The notes under the pieces were generated by a model that saw nothing but the letters and a program-made list of their open reading frames with translations, made no database searches and had not been told where the DNA came from. Of a stretch of 64,000 bases of DNA, positions 47,477-56,943 are shown in pieces. Every line of letters begins with the position of its first letter. The stretch's first letter is position 1. The position numbers and the translations under genes were made by a program. The stretch comes from Acetobacterium woodii DSM 1030 (lineage in GTDB: Bacteria > Bacillota > Clostridia > Eubacteriales > Eubacteriaceae): NCBI RefSeq assembly GCF_000247605.1, contig NC_016894.1, positions 2,283,732 to 2,347,731 on the forward strand, given 5' to 3'.

Positions 47477-50422
47477 ATGAAAGAACTAAATCAGTTATTT
47501 AAACGAGTATTTACAAAAGAGCTGGAGAATACTGATAAAACAGTCTATGATCTGTTTCAATGGCAAACCGTTGATGTGAGTTTAAAAAATTATCAGACTG
47601 GCGAAATTATCTACGAAATGAAAGACTTAGAATTTCCCGAGCATTATTCTCAGAATGCCTGTAATATAATTGCAACGAAATATTTCCGTAGAAAAGGTGT
47701 TCCAAATCAATTTGGTTATGAACATAGTATGCGAGAAATAGCAGATCGTCTTGTTGGTTTTTGGGCGGATGCGATTAAAGAAGAAGGTCTTATTGATACC
47801 GATGAAGAATGGCAAATCTATTACGATGAACTGGTTTATGCGTTTTTAATGCAGATGTGGGCTCCCAACTCACCACAATGGTTTAATACAGGACTTATGC
47901 GAAATTACAAGATTTCTGGTTCTAAGGACGACTTATATTACTATGATGAAAAAACCGGGACCGTGATGGAATCGGAAGATCGATATACAAGAACCCAAGC
48001 AAGTGCCTGTTTTATTTTATCAATCCAGGATCGTTTGTTAGGAGCTCATTCGATTTCCGAACATTATGTCAGTGAAACAAAATTATTTAAAGGGGGATCT
48101 GGTGTTGGCACTAATTTCTCAAGCCTGCGAGGCGTTAACGAAAGTCTAACCAGTGGTGGACAATCCTCAGGAATGATGAGTTTTCTTCAAGGCTTAGATC
48201 GCAATGCCGGTGCAATCAAATCCGGCGGAACCACCCGTAGGGCCGCCAAAATGGTAATCGTCGATATTGATCATCCCGAAATAGACACCTTTATCAATTG
48301 GAAGGTAAAAGAAGAACAAAAGGTACGAGCTTTGGGTAAAATGGGATACGACCTCTCGATGGATGGCGAAGCCTATCAAACTGTCAGCGGCCAAAACAGC
48401 AATAACTCGGTTCGTTTAAATGCTGAATTCATGCAAGCGGTACTAAATTTAAAACAGGAACCTGATCATAAAATAAAATTACGTGGTCGTGTCGATAATC
48501 GTGTTGATCGGGAAGTTTCCGTACACGATTTATGGAAGCATTTAAACCAGGCAACTTGGGAATGCGCAGATCCCGGGATCCAGTTTGATGACATTTTTAA
48601 TACATGGCATACTTGTCCTGGTGGTGAAAATGGCAATGTCGATGAAAAAATAAATCGTATTAATGCAACTAATCCGTGTTCCGAATATGCTTTTCTGGAT
48701 GATACCGCCTGTAATCTGGCTTCAATTAACATTTTCAAGTTTTACAATCAAGAAAATAATTGCATCGATATTGACAGTTACATACATTTAATCGGATTAA
48801 TTCAATGTGCTTTAGAAGGTTCCATTTATCATGGCCAATTTCCAACAAAAGATGTTGCCAGAAAGAGTTATCTATTCAGAACTACCGGACTTGGGATCGC
48901 AAATGCCGCTTCTTTACTGCTGGCTTTAGGTTACCCTTATGATTCTGCCGAAAGTCGGAATCTGATAGCCGGAATTACCGGCGTTTTAACCGGAACCTCC
49001 TATTATGTTTCGAGCTTAATAGCCGGAAAAGTCGGTGCGTTTCCTAAATATGCAATTAATGAAGCATATATGAAACGCGTTATTCGAAACCATAGCCGCG
49101 TTGCCGGAGCACGGACCGATGCCTATGAAGAAATCTATTATGAACCAATCAAAATCAATCATAAATTGCTTCAACAGATGGGTTTTAATGATCTTAGTAC
49201 GCAACTGAAAAATGCCTGGAAACTGGCCGAAGAAACGGGTGAAGTTTATGGCTATCGAAACGCTCAGGTGTCGGTGATTGCCCCAACTGGGACGATTTCA
49301 TTTGCCATGGACTGTGGCGCTACTTCGGTTGAACCTTTTTATAATCATGTTGTCTTCAAAAAACTTATTGGTGGGGGATCAATGGAGATTGTGAACCCCG
49401 TTATGGAAACAGCTCTTTACAATCTGAATTACAACGAAAAAGAAGTAGGCGAGATTCTAACTTATTTACTGGAAAAAGATGATCGCGGTTATTTTCTTCA
49501 TGAGGGTGTTTCTGGATCGCCTCATATTAAACCCGAACATTTACCAATTTTTGACACTGCCAACACTATTTCGCCAATGGGACACGTATTAATGGTTTCA
49601 TCGATAACCCCAATGATCAGTGGTTCGGTTTCAAAAACAGTTAATTTACCCAATGACGCATCAGTTGAAGACGTCGAAGATATACACTTATTAGCTTATC
49701 GAACTGGAACAAAAGCAATCGCTGTTTATCGTGATGGTTGTAAAGCCTCCCAACCGCTAAGTTCAGGTATGGCCGATGATCATGAGAAGGCTTTAGAAGA
49801 ATATAACTATGACGAATTGTTAGCTTTAGTCAAAGCCGGTGCGACCACCGCACTTAATCGGGTGCGACCGGAAGGAATGCGACTCAGTCGAACACACGCT
49901 GCCAAAATTGGTGATATCGAACTTTATATCACCATCGGCTTTTATGAAGATGGTGGAATTGCGGAAATATTTGTATCAACCGATAAGGAAGGAACCGTTG
50001 TTAAGGGCTTACTGGCATCTTTATCAAAATCCATTTCAAATATGCTCCAATATCATATACCTCCTGATCAAATTTCTAAGATGCTCAGAGGTCAGAAATA
50101 CGAACCGTCTGGTTTTGTTTCGCGCCACCCTTACATTAAATTTGCCTCGTCAATTTCTGACTTGATGAGTAAGGTGATTGATATTGAACATGGTGATTTT
50201 TCAAATTGTCAGGTTAAGCCAAAAAATTTCACTGTTATGAATAAAAACAATCTGGTAAAAAGTGTAGCTCATGATGACAATGTCTCCTCATCATACAACA
50301 AAGACGTTTCTGGCGAAGTATTGTATGGCGAAACGTGCAGCCATTGCGGCAGTGACCGAATGATGCAAAATGGAACCTGTAAATTATGTTTAGACTGTGG
50401 AACAACGACGGGCTGCAGCTAA
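47477..50422 (+). CDS. nrdJ: Adenosylcobalamin-dependent ribonucleotide reductase (class II)
   Basis: A 981-residue class II reductase. The active-site motif NPCSEY is at 399-404, preceded by the finger/radical region. A C-terminal TSCPD-type domain (about 745-850) follows, and the tail carries paired Cys (CSHCGSD, CKLCLDC and terminal GCS) that act as the thiol shuttle. It makes deoxynucleotides using coenzyme B12, without oxygen. The first 60 residues form an extra N-terminal module. A TATAAT promoter for proB follows. Confidence 0.95.
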   Translation: MKELNQLFKRVFTKELENTDKTVYDLFQWQTVDVSLKNYQTGEIIYEMKDLEFPEHYSQNACNIIATKYFRRKGVPNQFGYEHSMREIADRLVGFWADAIKEEGLIDTDEEWQIYYDELVYAFLMQMWAPNSPQWFNTGLMRNYKISGSKDDLYYYDEKTGTVMESEDRYTRTQASACFILSIQDRLLGAHSISEHYVSETKLFKGGSGVGTNFSSLRGVNESLTSGGQSSGMMSFLQGLDRNAGAIKSGGTTRRAAKMVIVDIDHPEIDTFINWKVKEEQKVRALGKMGYDLSMDGEAYQTVSGQNSNNSVRLNAEFMQAVLNLKQEPDHKIKLRGRVDNRVDREVSVHDLWKHLNQATWECADPGIQFDDIFNTWHTCPGGENGNVDEKINRINATNPCSEYAFLDDTACNLASINIFKFYNQENNCIDIDSYIHLIGLIQCALEGSIYHGQFPTKDVARKSYLFRTTGLGIANAASLLLALGYPYDSAESRNLIAGITGVLTGTSYYVSSLIAGKVGAFPKYAINEAYMKRVIRNHSRVAGARTDAYEEIYYEPIKINHKLLQQMGFNDLSTQLKNAWKLAEETGEVYGYRNAQVSVIAPTGTISFAMDCGATSVEPFYNHVVFKKLIGGGSMEIVNPVMETALYNLNYNEKEVGEILTYLLEKDDRGYFLHEGVSGSPHIKPEHLPIFDTANTISPMGHVLMVSSITPMISGSVSKTVNLPNDASVEDVEDIHLLAYRTGTKAIAVYRDGCKASQPLSSGMADDHEKALEEYNYDELLALVKAGATTALNRVRPEGMRLSRTHAAKIGDIELYITIGFYEDGGIAEIFVSTDKEGTVVKGLLASLSKSISNMLQYHIPPDQISKMLRGQKYEPSGFVSRHPYIKFASSISDLMSKVIDIEHGDFSNCQVKPKNFTVMNKNNLVKSVAHDDNVSSSYNKDVSGEVLYGETCSHCGSDRMMQNGTCKLCLDCGTTTGCS

Positions 50423-50436
50423 TCATAAAAAATATT

Positions 50437-50464
50437 TTGATGTTTTATCATTGTTTGATATAAT
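50437..50464 (+). promoter_or_regulatory. Promoter of proB unit
   Basis: TTGATG (50437-50442), a 16-base spacer and TATAAT (50459-50464) with an extended TG, 35 bases before the proB ATG. Confidence 0.65.
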
Positions 50465-50498
50465 AATTAACCAAGATACAAAACGTAGGAGATTATGT

Positions 50499-51323
50499 AT
50501 GCGAGAAAAGATTAAAGAAGCGACTACCATTGTTGTTAAAATGGGAACAACTTCTGTGACCCACGCGAATGGAACGTTAGATTTTAAAAAGCTGGAGATT
50601 CTGGCACGGGTTTTAACAGACCTTGAAAATAGCGGAAAAAAAATAGTACTTGTCTCGTCAGGAGCAATTGGCGCTGGCATGAACCGAATGAAATTAAAAG
50701 AGCGTCCCAAAACGCTTAAAGAAAAACAAGCCGCAGCATCGGTAGGGCAAGGTTTATTGATGCGCGTTTATCACAAGTTTTTCGATGAATATCACCAGAC
50801 TGTCGGTCAAATTTTATTGACGAAAGATGTCTTTAAACATAGTATTAAACGAAATAATGCCATGAACACCTTTAACGCCCTTATTGATGATGGCATCATT
50901 CCAATTGTAAATGAAAATGATTGTATTGCTACCGATGAAATTGAAGAAGAATGTTTTGGTGATAATGATATCCTTTCGGCGATGACAGCAGATCTTGTTA
51001 GTGCCGATCTACTAATTATTTTATCCGATGTTGATGGGCTTTATGATGATAACCCATCACTCAATAAAGATGCTCAGTTAATTAGAACGGTTCCCCAAGT
51101 GGACAACAAAATTTTAAAAAGCGCCGGCAGTTCAATAACGTGTTTAGGTACCGGAGGGATGATCACAAAATTAGGTGCTGCTAAATATGCCACTAATTGT
51201 GGTATTGATGTCATTATTGCTTCAGGTGATGATTGTAAAACATTATATGATATACTAGATGGGCAAGAAGTTGGAACGATTTTTCTAAGAAATTCAAAAT
51301 CTAATGAAATTATTCAAGATTAA
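50499..51323 (+). CDS. proB: Glutamate 5-kinase (catalytic domain only)
   Basis: 274 residues from the ATG at 50499, placed 7 bases after AGGAG. The amino-acid-kinase fold shows VVKMGTTSVT, VSSGAIGAGMNRM, NENDCIATDEIE, FGDNDILSAMTADL and GTGGMITKLGAAKYA. There is no C-terminal PUA domain, so it is about 90 residues shorter than E. coli ProB; such short forms occur in Clostridia. proA is not adjacent. A 51-residue membrane peptide gene follows. Confidence 0.94.
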   Translation: MREKIKEATTIVVKMGTTSVTHANGTLDFKKLEILARVLTDLENSGKKIVLVSSGAIGAGMNRMKLKERPKTLKEKQAAASVGQGLLMRVYHKFFDEYHQTVGQILLTKDVFKHSIKRNNAMNTFNALIDDGIIPIVNENDCIATDEIEEECFGDNDILSAMTADLVSADLLIILSDVDGLYDDNPSLNKDAQLIRTVPQVDNKILKSAGSSITCLGTGGMITKLGAAKYATNCGIDVIIASGDDCKTLYDILDGQEVGTIFLRNSKSNEIIQD

Positions 51324-51337
51324 TTATGGAGGTTCTG

Positions 51338-51493
51338 ATGTTTAAAAAAATATTTATCGGATTTTCTGCGGTTGTCGCAGGTATGTTAATGGTATTTGGT
51401 GGGATCTATTTTGTTGAAAAAAGAAAAGAAGAAGTAATGGGTGGAAAATTGATGCGAGTCAATTACAAATTTACTAAAGATTTCGAAGATTAG
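51338..51493 (+). CDS. Small membrane peptide of unknown function (51 aa)
   Basis: An ATG at 51338 preceded by GGAGG (51328-51332) opens a 51-residue frame ending at TAG 51491. One hydrophobic helix (about residues 5-25, IFIGFSAVVAGMLMVFGGIYF) follows a Lys pair, then a charged tail (EKRKEEVMGGK). It lies 14 bases after proB and 8 bases before the glycosyltransferase gene, so it is part of this unit. No family is recognised. It may be a membrane-anchored regulator or simply a small structural peptide. Confidence 0.6.
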   Translation: MFKKIFIGFSAVVAGMLMVFGGIYFVEKRKEEVMGGKLMRVNYKFTKDFED

Positions 51494-51501
51494 GGTTTAT
51501 T

Positions 51502-52683
51502 ATGTCAAAAGTATTTATTTTTACAGCTTCAACAGGCGCCGGCCACAATTTAGCTGCGCAATCTTTAAAAGAATCCCTTGATGAAGCCGGATACGAGACA
51601 GAAGTCTACGATGCGTTCAAGGAAACAAATATTACTCTTGACCGTCTTATTACGAAGGGTTATCAACAAATTGTTGTCAATGCACCTAAGCTCTATGAAC
51701 AAATGTATAACCAGTTCAATAACATGAATCGCTTTCAACAAGGTATTTTTCAGGTCCTTACACGGATTATGAATCCCGACATCGTTCCACTGATCAATGC
51801 TGGCCAACCGGATTTGATCATTACAACCCACCCTTTTGTAACCAATGTCTTAGGTACCCTTAAAGAACATCATGCCTTTAATGTGCCGGTTCTGTCAATT
51901 GTTACAGACTATAAAATTCATACGCTTTATTTAAAAAAGATGATTGATGCTTACGTTGTCGGTAGCGATTATACCAAACAAACAATGGTTGAAAAAGGCG
52001 TAGCCGAAGAAATCATTTTTCCTTATGGGATACCCATTCGTCAGACTTTTTTAAAAAACAACCATCTGGAACATAAAGAAATTACGGAAGTCGCCGGTAC
52101 CATTTTATTAATGGCCGGAAGCTTAGGTAGCAAACAAATGGAAAAAGCTTTTTCCTCTTTACTAAAAGTTAAGGAAAAAATCCGAATTATCGCTGTTTGC
52201 GGCAATAATGCCAAAACTCAAAGAGATATCAAAAATCTCTATTCCAAGGAAGGCTCGCCGGATAAAATTGTTGAAATTTATGGTTTTGTTAACAATATCT
52301 CGGAATTAATGGATTTGTCCGATGCTATTATTTCTAAACCCGGTGGATTAACAACAACTGAAGCCATTGTTAAAAATATTCCGATGATTATCCCTTTTTA
52401 TTATCCTGGACAAGAAGAAGAAAATGCTGATTATCTGGTTGATGGCGGGATGGCTATTAAAATTGATAAAATTAAAGATTTAACCTCAATGGTTGATTTT
52501 TTGTTTGAAAATAAATATATCATTAAAAGGATGTCAGAAAATATGTCAGAAGAAGCCCAAAAACGATCGATGAGTAAAACGATTGAATTATGTAAAAGCT
52601 TAATTGTTGATCACAATACAAAAAAGGCACTTCCTGAACCAGCAATTGATCCCTATAAAATTAAAGAAATTGAACATGATTAA
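51502..52683 (+). CDS. MGDG-synthase-like glycosyltransferase (processive diacylglycerol glucosyltransferase type)
   Basis: A 393-residue GT28-fold enzyme. The N-terminal MGDG_synth domain starts FTASTGAGHNLAAQSL, and TTHPFVTNVLG follows. The C-terminal UDP-sugar domain holds LLMAGSLGSKQM, ISKPGGLTTTEA and PGQEEENADYL. Relatives such as UgtP put glucose on diacylglycerol for glycolipids and lipoteichoic acid anchors; others act in spore wall (YkoN) or unknown roles. Sugar donor not determinable here. It is followed by valS 18 bases later. Confidence 0.87.
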   Translation: MSKVFIFTASTGAGHNLAAQSLKESLDEAGYETEVYDAFKETNITLDRLITKGYQQIVVNAPKLYEQMYNQFNNMNRFQQGIFQVLTRIMNPDIVPLINAGQPDLIITTHPFVTNVLGTLKEHHAFNVPVLSIVTDYKIHTLYLKKMIDAYVVGSDYTKQTMVEKGVAEEIIFPYGIPIRQTFLKNNHLEHKEITEVAGTILLMAGSLGSKQMEKAFSSLLKVKEKIRIIAVCGNNAKTQRDIKNLYSKEGSPDKIVEIYGFVNNISELMDLSDAIISKPGGLTTTEAIVKNIPMIIPFYYPGQEEENADYLVDGGMAIKIDKIKDLTSMVDFLFENKYIIKRMSENMSEEAQKRSMSKTIELCKSLIVDHNTKKALPEPAIDPYKIKEIEHD

Positions 52684-52701
52684 GAATCAGCAGGTGAAAA
52701 A

Positions 52702-55350
52702 ATGAAGAAAGAAATGAGTAAGACTTATAATCCCAAGGATGTTGAAGATAAAACCTATGCTTATTGGCATGAAAAAGGTTATTTTAAACCTGAAGTTAAT
52801 CCCAATGGAAAACCCTTTACCATTGTTATGCCACCGCCTAATATTACGGGACAACTCCATATGGGGCATGCATTTGATGGAACCCTTCAGGATGTCTTAA
52901 CCCGCTATAAACGAATGGACGGATATGCAGCTTTATGGCTGCCAGGAACGGATCACGCCAGTATTGCAACTGAAGTTAAAGTGGTTGATAAGCTTCGTGA
53001 AGAAGAAGGAAAAACCAAACAGGATATTGGCCGCGAAGCTTATATGGAACGTGCCTGGGACTGGGCATTAACTTATAAAACCCGGATTACCGATCAACTT
53101 AAAAAATTAGGTGCCTCATGTGACTGGAGTCGCGAACGTTTTACGATGGATGAAGGATGTAGTCAAGCAGTTAATGAGGCTTTTGTCAACTTGTATGAAA
53201 AAGGTTTGATTTACAAAGGTAGCCGGATCATCAACTGGTGCCCTACCTGTAAAACTGCATTGTCGGAGGCCGAAGTCGAATATGCCGAGCAACAGGGAAA
53301 TTTATGGCATATCCGTTATCCCTTAACGAATCAAGATGACTATCTGGTTGTTGCCACTACGCGCCCTGAGACAATGCTTGGCGATAGCGGTGTCGCAGTT
53401 CATCCTGAAGACGTTCGTTATCAGCATCTTATTGGTAAAACCGTGATGTTGCCTTTACTTAATAAAGAGATTATCATTGTTGGTGATGATTATGTTGATA
53501 TGAGTTTTGGAACTGGTGTCGTCAAAATGACCCCAGCTCATGATCCCAATGATTATGAAGTTGGGCTGCGACATAACTTAGAACAGATTCGCGTTTTTAA
53601 CGATGATGGCACTATGAATGAGCTGGCCGGTAAATATGCTGGTATGGATCGTTATGAATGCCGAAAAGCGGTGATCAAAGATCTTAAAGATTTGGGCTTA
53701 TTAGAAAAAATTGAAGACCATCAACATAATGTAGGTGAATGTTATCGCTGTTCAACAACCATTGAAACCATGACATCAGAGCAATGGTTTGTTAAAATGG
53801 AATCTTTGGCAGAACCAGCTTTAGCTGCAGTTCGTAATCATGATACCGACTTTATTCCCGATCGTTTTAATAAAATATACTATAACTGGCTCGAAAATAT
53901 CAAAGACTGGTGCATCTCTCGTCAATTATGGTGGGGCCACCGAATTCCGGCTTATTATTGTGATGATTGTGGTGAAATGATCGTTGCTAAGGAAGCACCG
54001 GAAAGATGTTCAAAATGTGGAAGTAGCCACATCACCCAGGACGAAGATGTTTTAGATACCTGGTTTAGTTCTGGCTTATGGCCATTTTCCACTTTAGGCT
54101 GGCCGGAAAACACCGCTGATTTGGAAAAATTTTATCCAACAACGGTTCTTGTTACCGGCTACGATATCATCTTTTTCTGGGTTGCGCGAATGATTTTTAT
54201 GGGACTATTTGAGATGGGGGAAACCCCTTTTAAGGACGTTTATATACATGGCCTTGTCCGAGATTCACAAGGGCGTAAAATGAGTAAATCACTGGGAAAT
54301 GGCATTGACCCGTTGGAACTTATCGAAACATATAGTGCTGATGCACTTCGCTTTACCATTATTACAGGTAATTCTGCAGGAAATGATATTCGCTGGCAAG
54401 ATGAAAAAGTCGAATCTAGCCGTAATTTCTTGAATAAAATTTGGAATGCCGCCCGCTTTGTTTTAATGAACCTTGATGATGATATCATGGAGAAAAAAGA
54501 AACCGCTGTCGCTAATCTTGAAAATACCGATAAGTGGATTCTCAGTCGCATGAATACCATTGTTCAGGAAGTCAACCATAATATGAGCAAGTACGAACTC
54601 GGTATTGCGGCTTCAAAAATTTATGATTTTGCCTGGAACGAATACTGTGACTGGTACATCGAATTGGTTAAACCACGGTTATATGGGGATGATGAGCAAA
54701 CAAAAGTTTCGGCCCAATACACATTACGCGTGGTATTAGATACGATCCTACGCTTACTCCATCCATTTACACCCTTTATCACTGAAGAGATCAACCATTA
54801 CCTACCGGGGACAACTGGTGACATCATGGTTGCCGCATGGCCGCATTTTAATGACGCGTTTGTCTTTCCGGATGATGAAAAACAAGTTGAGTTCTTAATG
54901 GGAGCCATTCGTAGCATCCGAAATATTCGGGCTGAAATGGACGTTCCAAATTCGAAAAAAACTCAATTATTTATGATCTCAACCAATCAGGATCATTTAT
55001 CATTAATGTCAACATCGTTACATTATTTCCAAAAGCTGGCATCAGTTTCCAACATCCAATCGATTAATAAGGATGAAATCAAAGAAAACTACGTTTCAGC
55101 CGTAGTTGATGACCTAGAAATATATATTGACTTAGATGAGCTTGTAGACAAAGAAAAAGAAATCGCCCGTCTGGAAACTGAAAAAAAGAAACTTCAGCAA
55201 GAAATAGACCGTGTTTCTCAGAAACTTTCAAATAAAGGTTTTACCGATAAAGCACCTGAAAAAGTTGTTGCCCTTGAACGCGAAAAACAGTTGAAATATC
55301 AAGAAACAATGGAAAAAGTATTGGAGCGCTTGGATTATTTCAGTAAATAA
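52702..55350 (+). CDS. valS: Valyl-tRNA synthetase
   Basis: An 882-residue class Ia synthetase. HMGH (53-56) is the HIGH motif and KMSKS lies at 526-530. The editing domain holds [10 protein letters not shown]. Zinc-binding Cys pairs occur in CPTCKTAL and CDDCGEM...CSKCGS. A C-terminal coiled coil (about 815-882) clamps tRNA. No T-box is seen: the preceding gene is 18 bases away. A long bidirectional terminator follows. Confidence 0.99.
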   Translation: MKKEMSKTYNPKDVEDKTYAYWHEKGYFKPEVNPNGKPFTIVMPPPNITGQLHMGHAFDGTLQDVLTRYKRMDGYAALWLPGTDHASIATEVKVVDKLREEEGKTKQDIGREAYMERAWDWALTYKTRITDQLKKLGASCDWSRERFTMDEGCSQAVNEAFVNLYEKGLIYKGSRIINWCPTCKTALSEAEVEYAEQQGNLWHIRYPLTNQDDYLVVATTRPETMLGDSGVAVHPEDVRYQHLIGKTVMLPLLNKEIIIVGDDYVDMSFGTGVVKMTPAHDPNDYEVGLRHNLEQIRVFNDDGTMNELAGKYAGMDRYECRKAVIKDLKDLGLLEKIEDHQHNVGECYRCSTTIETMTSEQWFVKMESLAEPALAAVRNHDTDFIPDRFNKIYYNWLENIKDWCISRQLWWGHRIPAYYCDDCGEMIVAKEAPERCSKCGSSHITQDEDVLDTWFSSGLWPFSTLGWPENTADLEKFYPTTVLVTGYDIIFFWVARMIFMGLFEMGETPFKDVYIHGLVRDSQGRKMSKSLGNGIDPLELIETYSADALRFTIITGNSAGNDIRWQDEKVESSRNFLNKIWNAARFVLMNLDDDIMEKKETAVANLENTDKWILSRMNTIVQEVNHNMSKYELGIAASKIYDFAWNEYCDWYIELVKPRLYGDDEQTKVSAQYTLRVVLDTILRLLHPFTPFITEEINHYLPGTTGDIMVAAWPHFNDAFVFPDDEKQVEFLMGAIRSIRNIRAEMDVPNSKKTQLFMISTNQDHLSLMSTSLHYFQKLASVSNIQSINKDEIKENYVSAVVDDLEIYIDLDELVDKEKEIARLETEKKKLQQEIDRVSQKLSNKGFTDKAPEKVVALEREKQLKYQETMEKVLERLDYFSK

Positions 55351-55377
55351 TTGGGTTATTAAACTTTTTTAACCAAT

Positions 55378-55437
55378 AAAAACCCTTTCGACTTGTTTTA
55401 TATCTGCATAAAAGCACAAAACAGGCGAAAGGGTTTT
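55378..55437. terminator. Bidirectional terminator between valS and the DUF4364 gene
   Basis: AAACCCTTTCG and CGAAAGGGTTT (outer stem) plus TTGTTTT/AAAACAG (inner stem) with A- and T-rich flanks on both sides, so both converging units can end here. Confidence 0.8.
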
Positions 55438-55475
55438 ATGTCAACAGATTTTAACATTAATTTATAATCTTAAAA

Positions 55476-55997
55476 TTAAGTTAAGACATTAAGCACTGAA
55501 GAATAAAGTTCCTGAGTATTTTCTTTCCATCGTTTGCAGATGTCTAAAGCGAGTTTAAGCGTCGGTGCATTTAATGAAATTTCCATCAGAACGATATTAT
55601 TTTCGTGCAATTTCAATTCGATGAGGTAATCAGTAGCCCCTAATTTTTGATAATTTGCGGTTACTTTTACTTCCTTAAAAATCTTTTCTCTATTTTCATT
55701 GAGATAAAGATCAATCATATCCGTTATGTAGGCTGGAATTCGATTTTGAAAAACGTTTAATGTTTCTTTCCCCATGGATGACAACGTCAACACTGATTTC
55801 CCATCATAATCCAATACCGAAAGAAATTCATCTTTAATCAGATCATCAATATAAAGTTGAATATCAAAATAGCTGATCTGTAAATTTTCAATTACGATGA
55901 GCGCAACTTGTTCTCGCGTTAATGACGTTTTGATTTTTTTTAATACATAAAGTATGATTAATTTATCCTCAGCTTGTTGTTCTGAATTAAAGAGCAT
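55476..55997 (-). CDS. DUF4364 family protein (predicted winged-helix)
   Basis: 173 residues from the ATG at 55997, placed 5 bases after AGGTGG on the minus strand; a GTG three codons earlier is less likely. LIILYVLKKIKTSLTREQVALIVIEN, FDIQLYIDDLIKDEFL and LSSMGKETLNVFQNRIP fit the DUF4364 pattern, predicted winged-helix at the N-terminus and a small C-terminal domain. Function unknown; a regulator is inferred. It is divergent from the QueG-like gene, with 86 bases between them. Confidence 0.8.
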   Translation of the reverse strand: MLFNSEQQAEDKLIILYVLKKIKTSLTREQVALIVIENLQISYFDIQLYIDDLIKDEFLSVLDYDGKSVLTLSSMGKETLNVFQNRIPAYITDMIDLYLNENREKIFKEVKVTANYQKLGATDYLIELKLHENNIVLMEISLNAPTLKLALDICKRWKENTQELYSSVLNVLT

Positions 55998-56083
55998 CCA
56001 TACCACCTACCTTTATTTTTCTACCAATATTGTAACACATTGATCGTTTATTTTCGCTATTTCTATTTAAAAAAGAGGAAAAA

Positions 56084-56815
56084 ATGAAAAATACTTATAC
56101 CACAGCAAAATATGATTTAAATCAAAATATTAGCAGCTTGGCTAAATCGATGGGGGCTATCGACATCGGCTTTTCCGATTTATCAAATTTATCTGCTGAT
56201 AAAAGAATGAATTATTGTCAGGCTATTACCATCGTCGTCAAGCTTTCGGATGGTATCTTAAATCAAATTAAAAATGAACCGACACAAACCTATTTTAGTC
56301 ATTATCGGAGTGTTAATCGTCTTATTGATGACATCTGTTTACGCATTCTAATCTATTTAGAAGACTCAGGTTATCCCAGCATTGCGATTCCGGCATCACA
56401 GTCTGTTACTGATTTGCATGATCAGTTTACCGGAGCATTTCAGCATAAAACTGGGGCAACGCTTTCTGGACTCGGTTGGATCGGGCGTAGTGCCTTATTT
56501 GTCCATAAGTTATATGGACCGCGTGTCCGGTTAGGAACAATCTTAACAAACGCACCGCTCAAAACCGGAAATCCGATCGTTAAAAGTGAATGTGGCTCTT
56601 GTCGTGCATGTGTGACGATCTGTCCATCATCAGCCATTGAAGGGCGTCTCTGGGAACCGGGATTATCACGCAATGAGCTTTTTGACGCTTTTGCCTGTAG
56701 CCAGCACATGAAAATCGCTTTTCATCATATTGGCCGCGGCGTCGTTTGCGGTTTATGTGTCGTTGCTTGTCCGGTTGGGAAGAAGGCAACCGCCCCCAAA
56801 AAAGATCACATCTAA
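56084..56815 (+). CDS. QueG-like double 4Fe-4S protein
   Basis: A 243-residue protein. The C-terminal half has two cluster motifs: CGSCRACVTICP (Cys 170, 173, 176, 180) and CGLCVVACP (222, 225, 229), plus an extra Cys in FACSQ. GATLSGLGWIGRSAL is the QueG/epoxyqueuosine reductase fold signature. It is much shorter than QueG (about 380 residues, with HEAT repeats), so a true QueG role is doubtful. It may be an uncharacterised corrinoid-linked reductase of the same superfamily. GAGG precedes the ATG. Confidence 0.75.
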   Translation: MKNTYTTAKYDLNQNISSLAKSMGAIDIGFSDLSNLSADKRMNYCQAITIVVKLSDGILNQIKNEPTQTYFSHYRSVNRLIDDICLRILIYLEDSGYPSIAIPASQSVTDLHDQFTGAFQHKTGATLSGLGWIGRSALFVHKLYGPRVRLGTILTNAPLKTGNPIVKSECGSCRACVTICPSSAIEGRLWEPGLSRNELFDAFACSQHMKIAFHHIGRGVVCGLCVVACPVGKKATAPKKDHI

Positions 56816-56874
56816 AACTTTGATTTATATTTTTTTAATTACTTAAATATGTTTTTTTTTATCAAAATCTATTA

Positions 56875-56919
56875 TATAATATAGAGGGAAGACTGTCGGT
56901 TGTTTTACTGGCAGTTTTT
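56875..56919 (+). promoter_or_regulatory. -10 site and terminator-like leader hairpin before DUF512-der
   Basis: TATAAT (56875-56880), with no clear -35, lies before a nine-base-pair stem (ACTGTCGGT 56892-56900 with ACTGGCAGT 56907-56915, two G-U pairs) followed by TTTTT. The hairpin would be in the leader of the DUF512 gene and may attenuate transcription. Confidence 0.45.
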
Positions 56920-56943
56920 AAATTGTAAAGAAATAAGAGAGAT

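Noticed and set aside
52684-52701. T-box leader before valS
   Set aside because: Only 18 bases separate valS from the glycosyltransferase gene; no specifier or antiterminator structure is possible.
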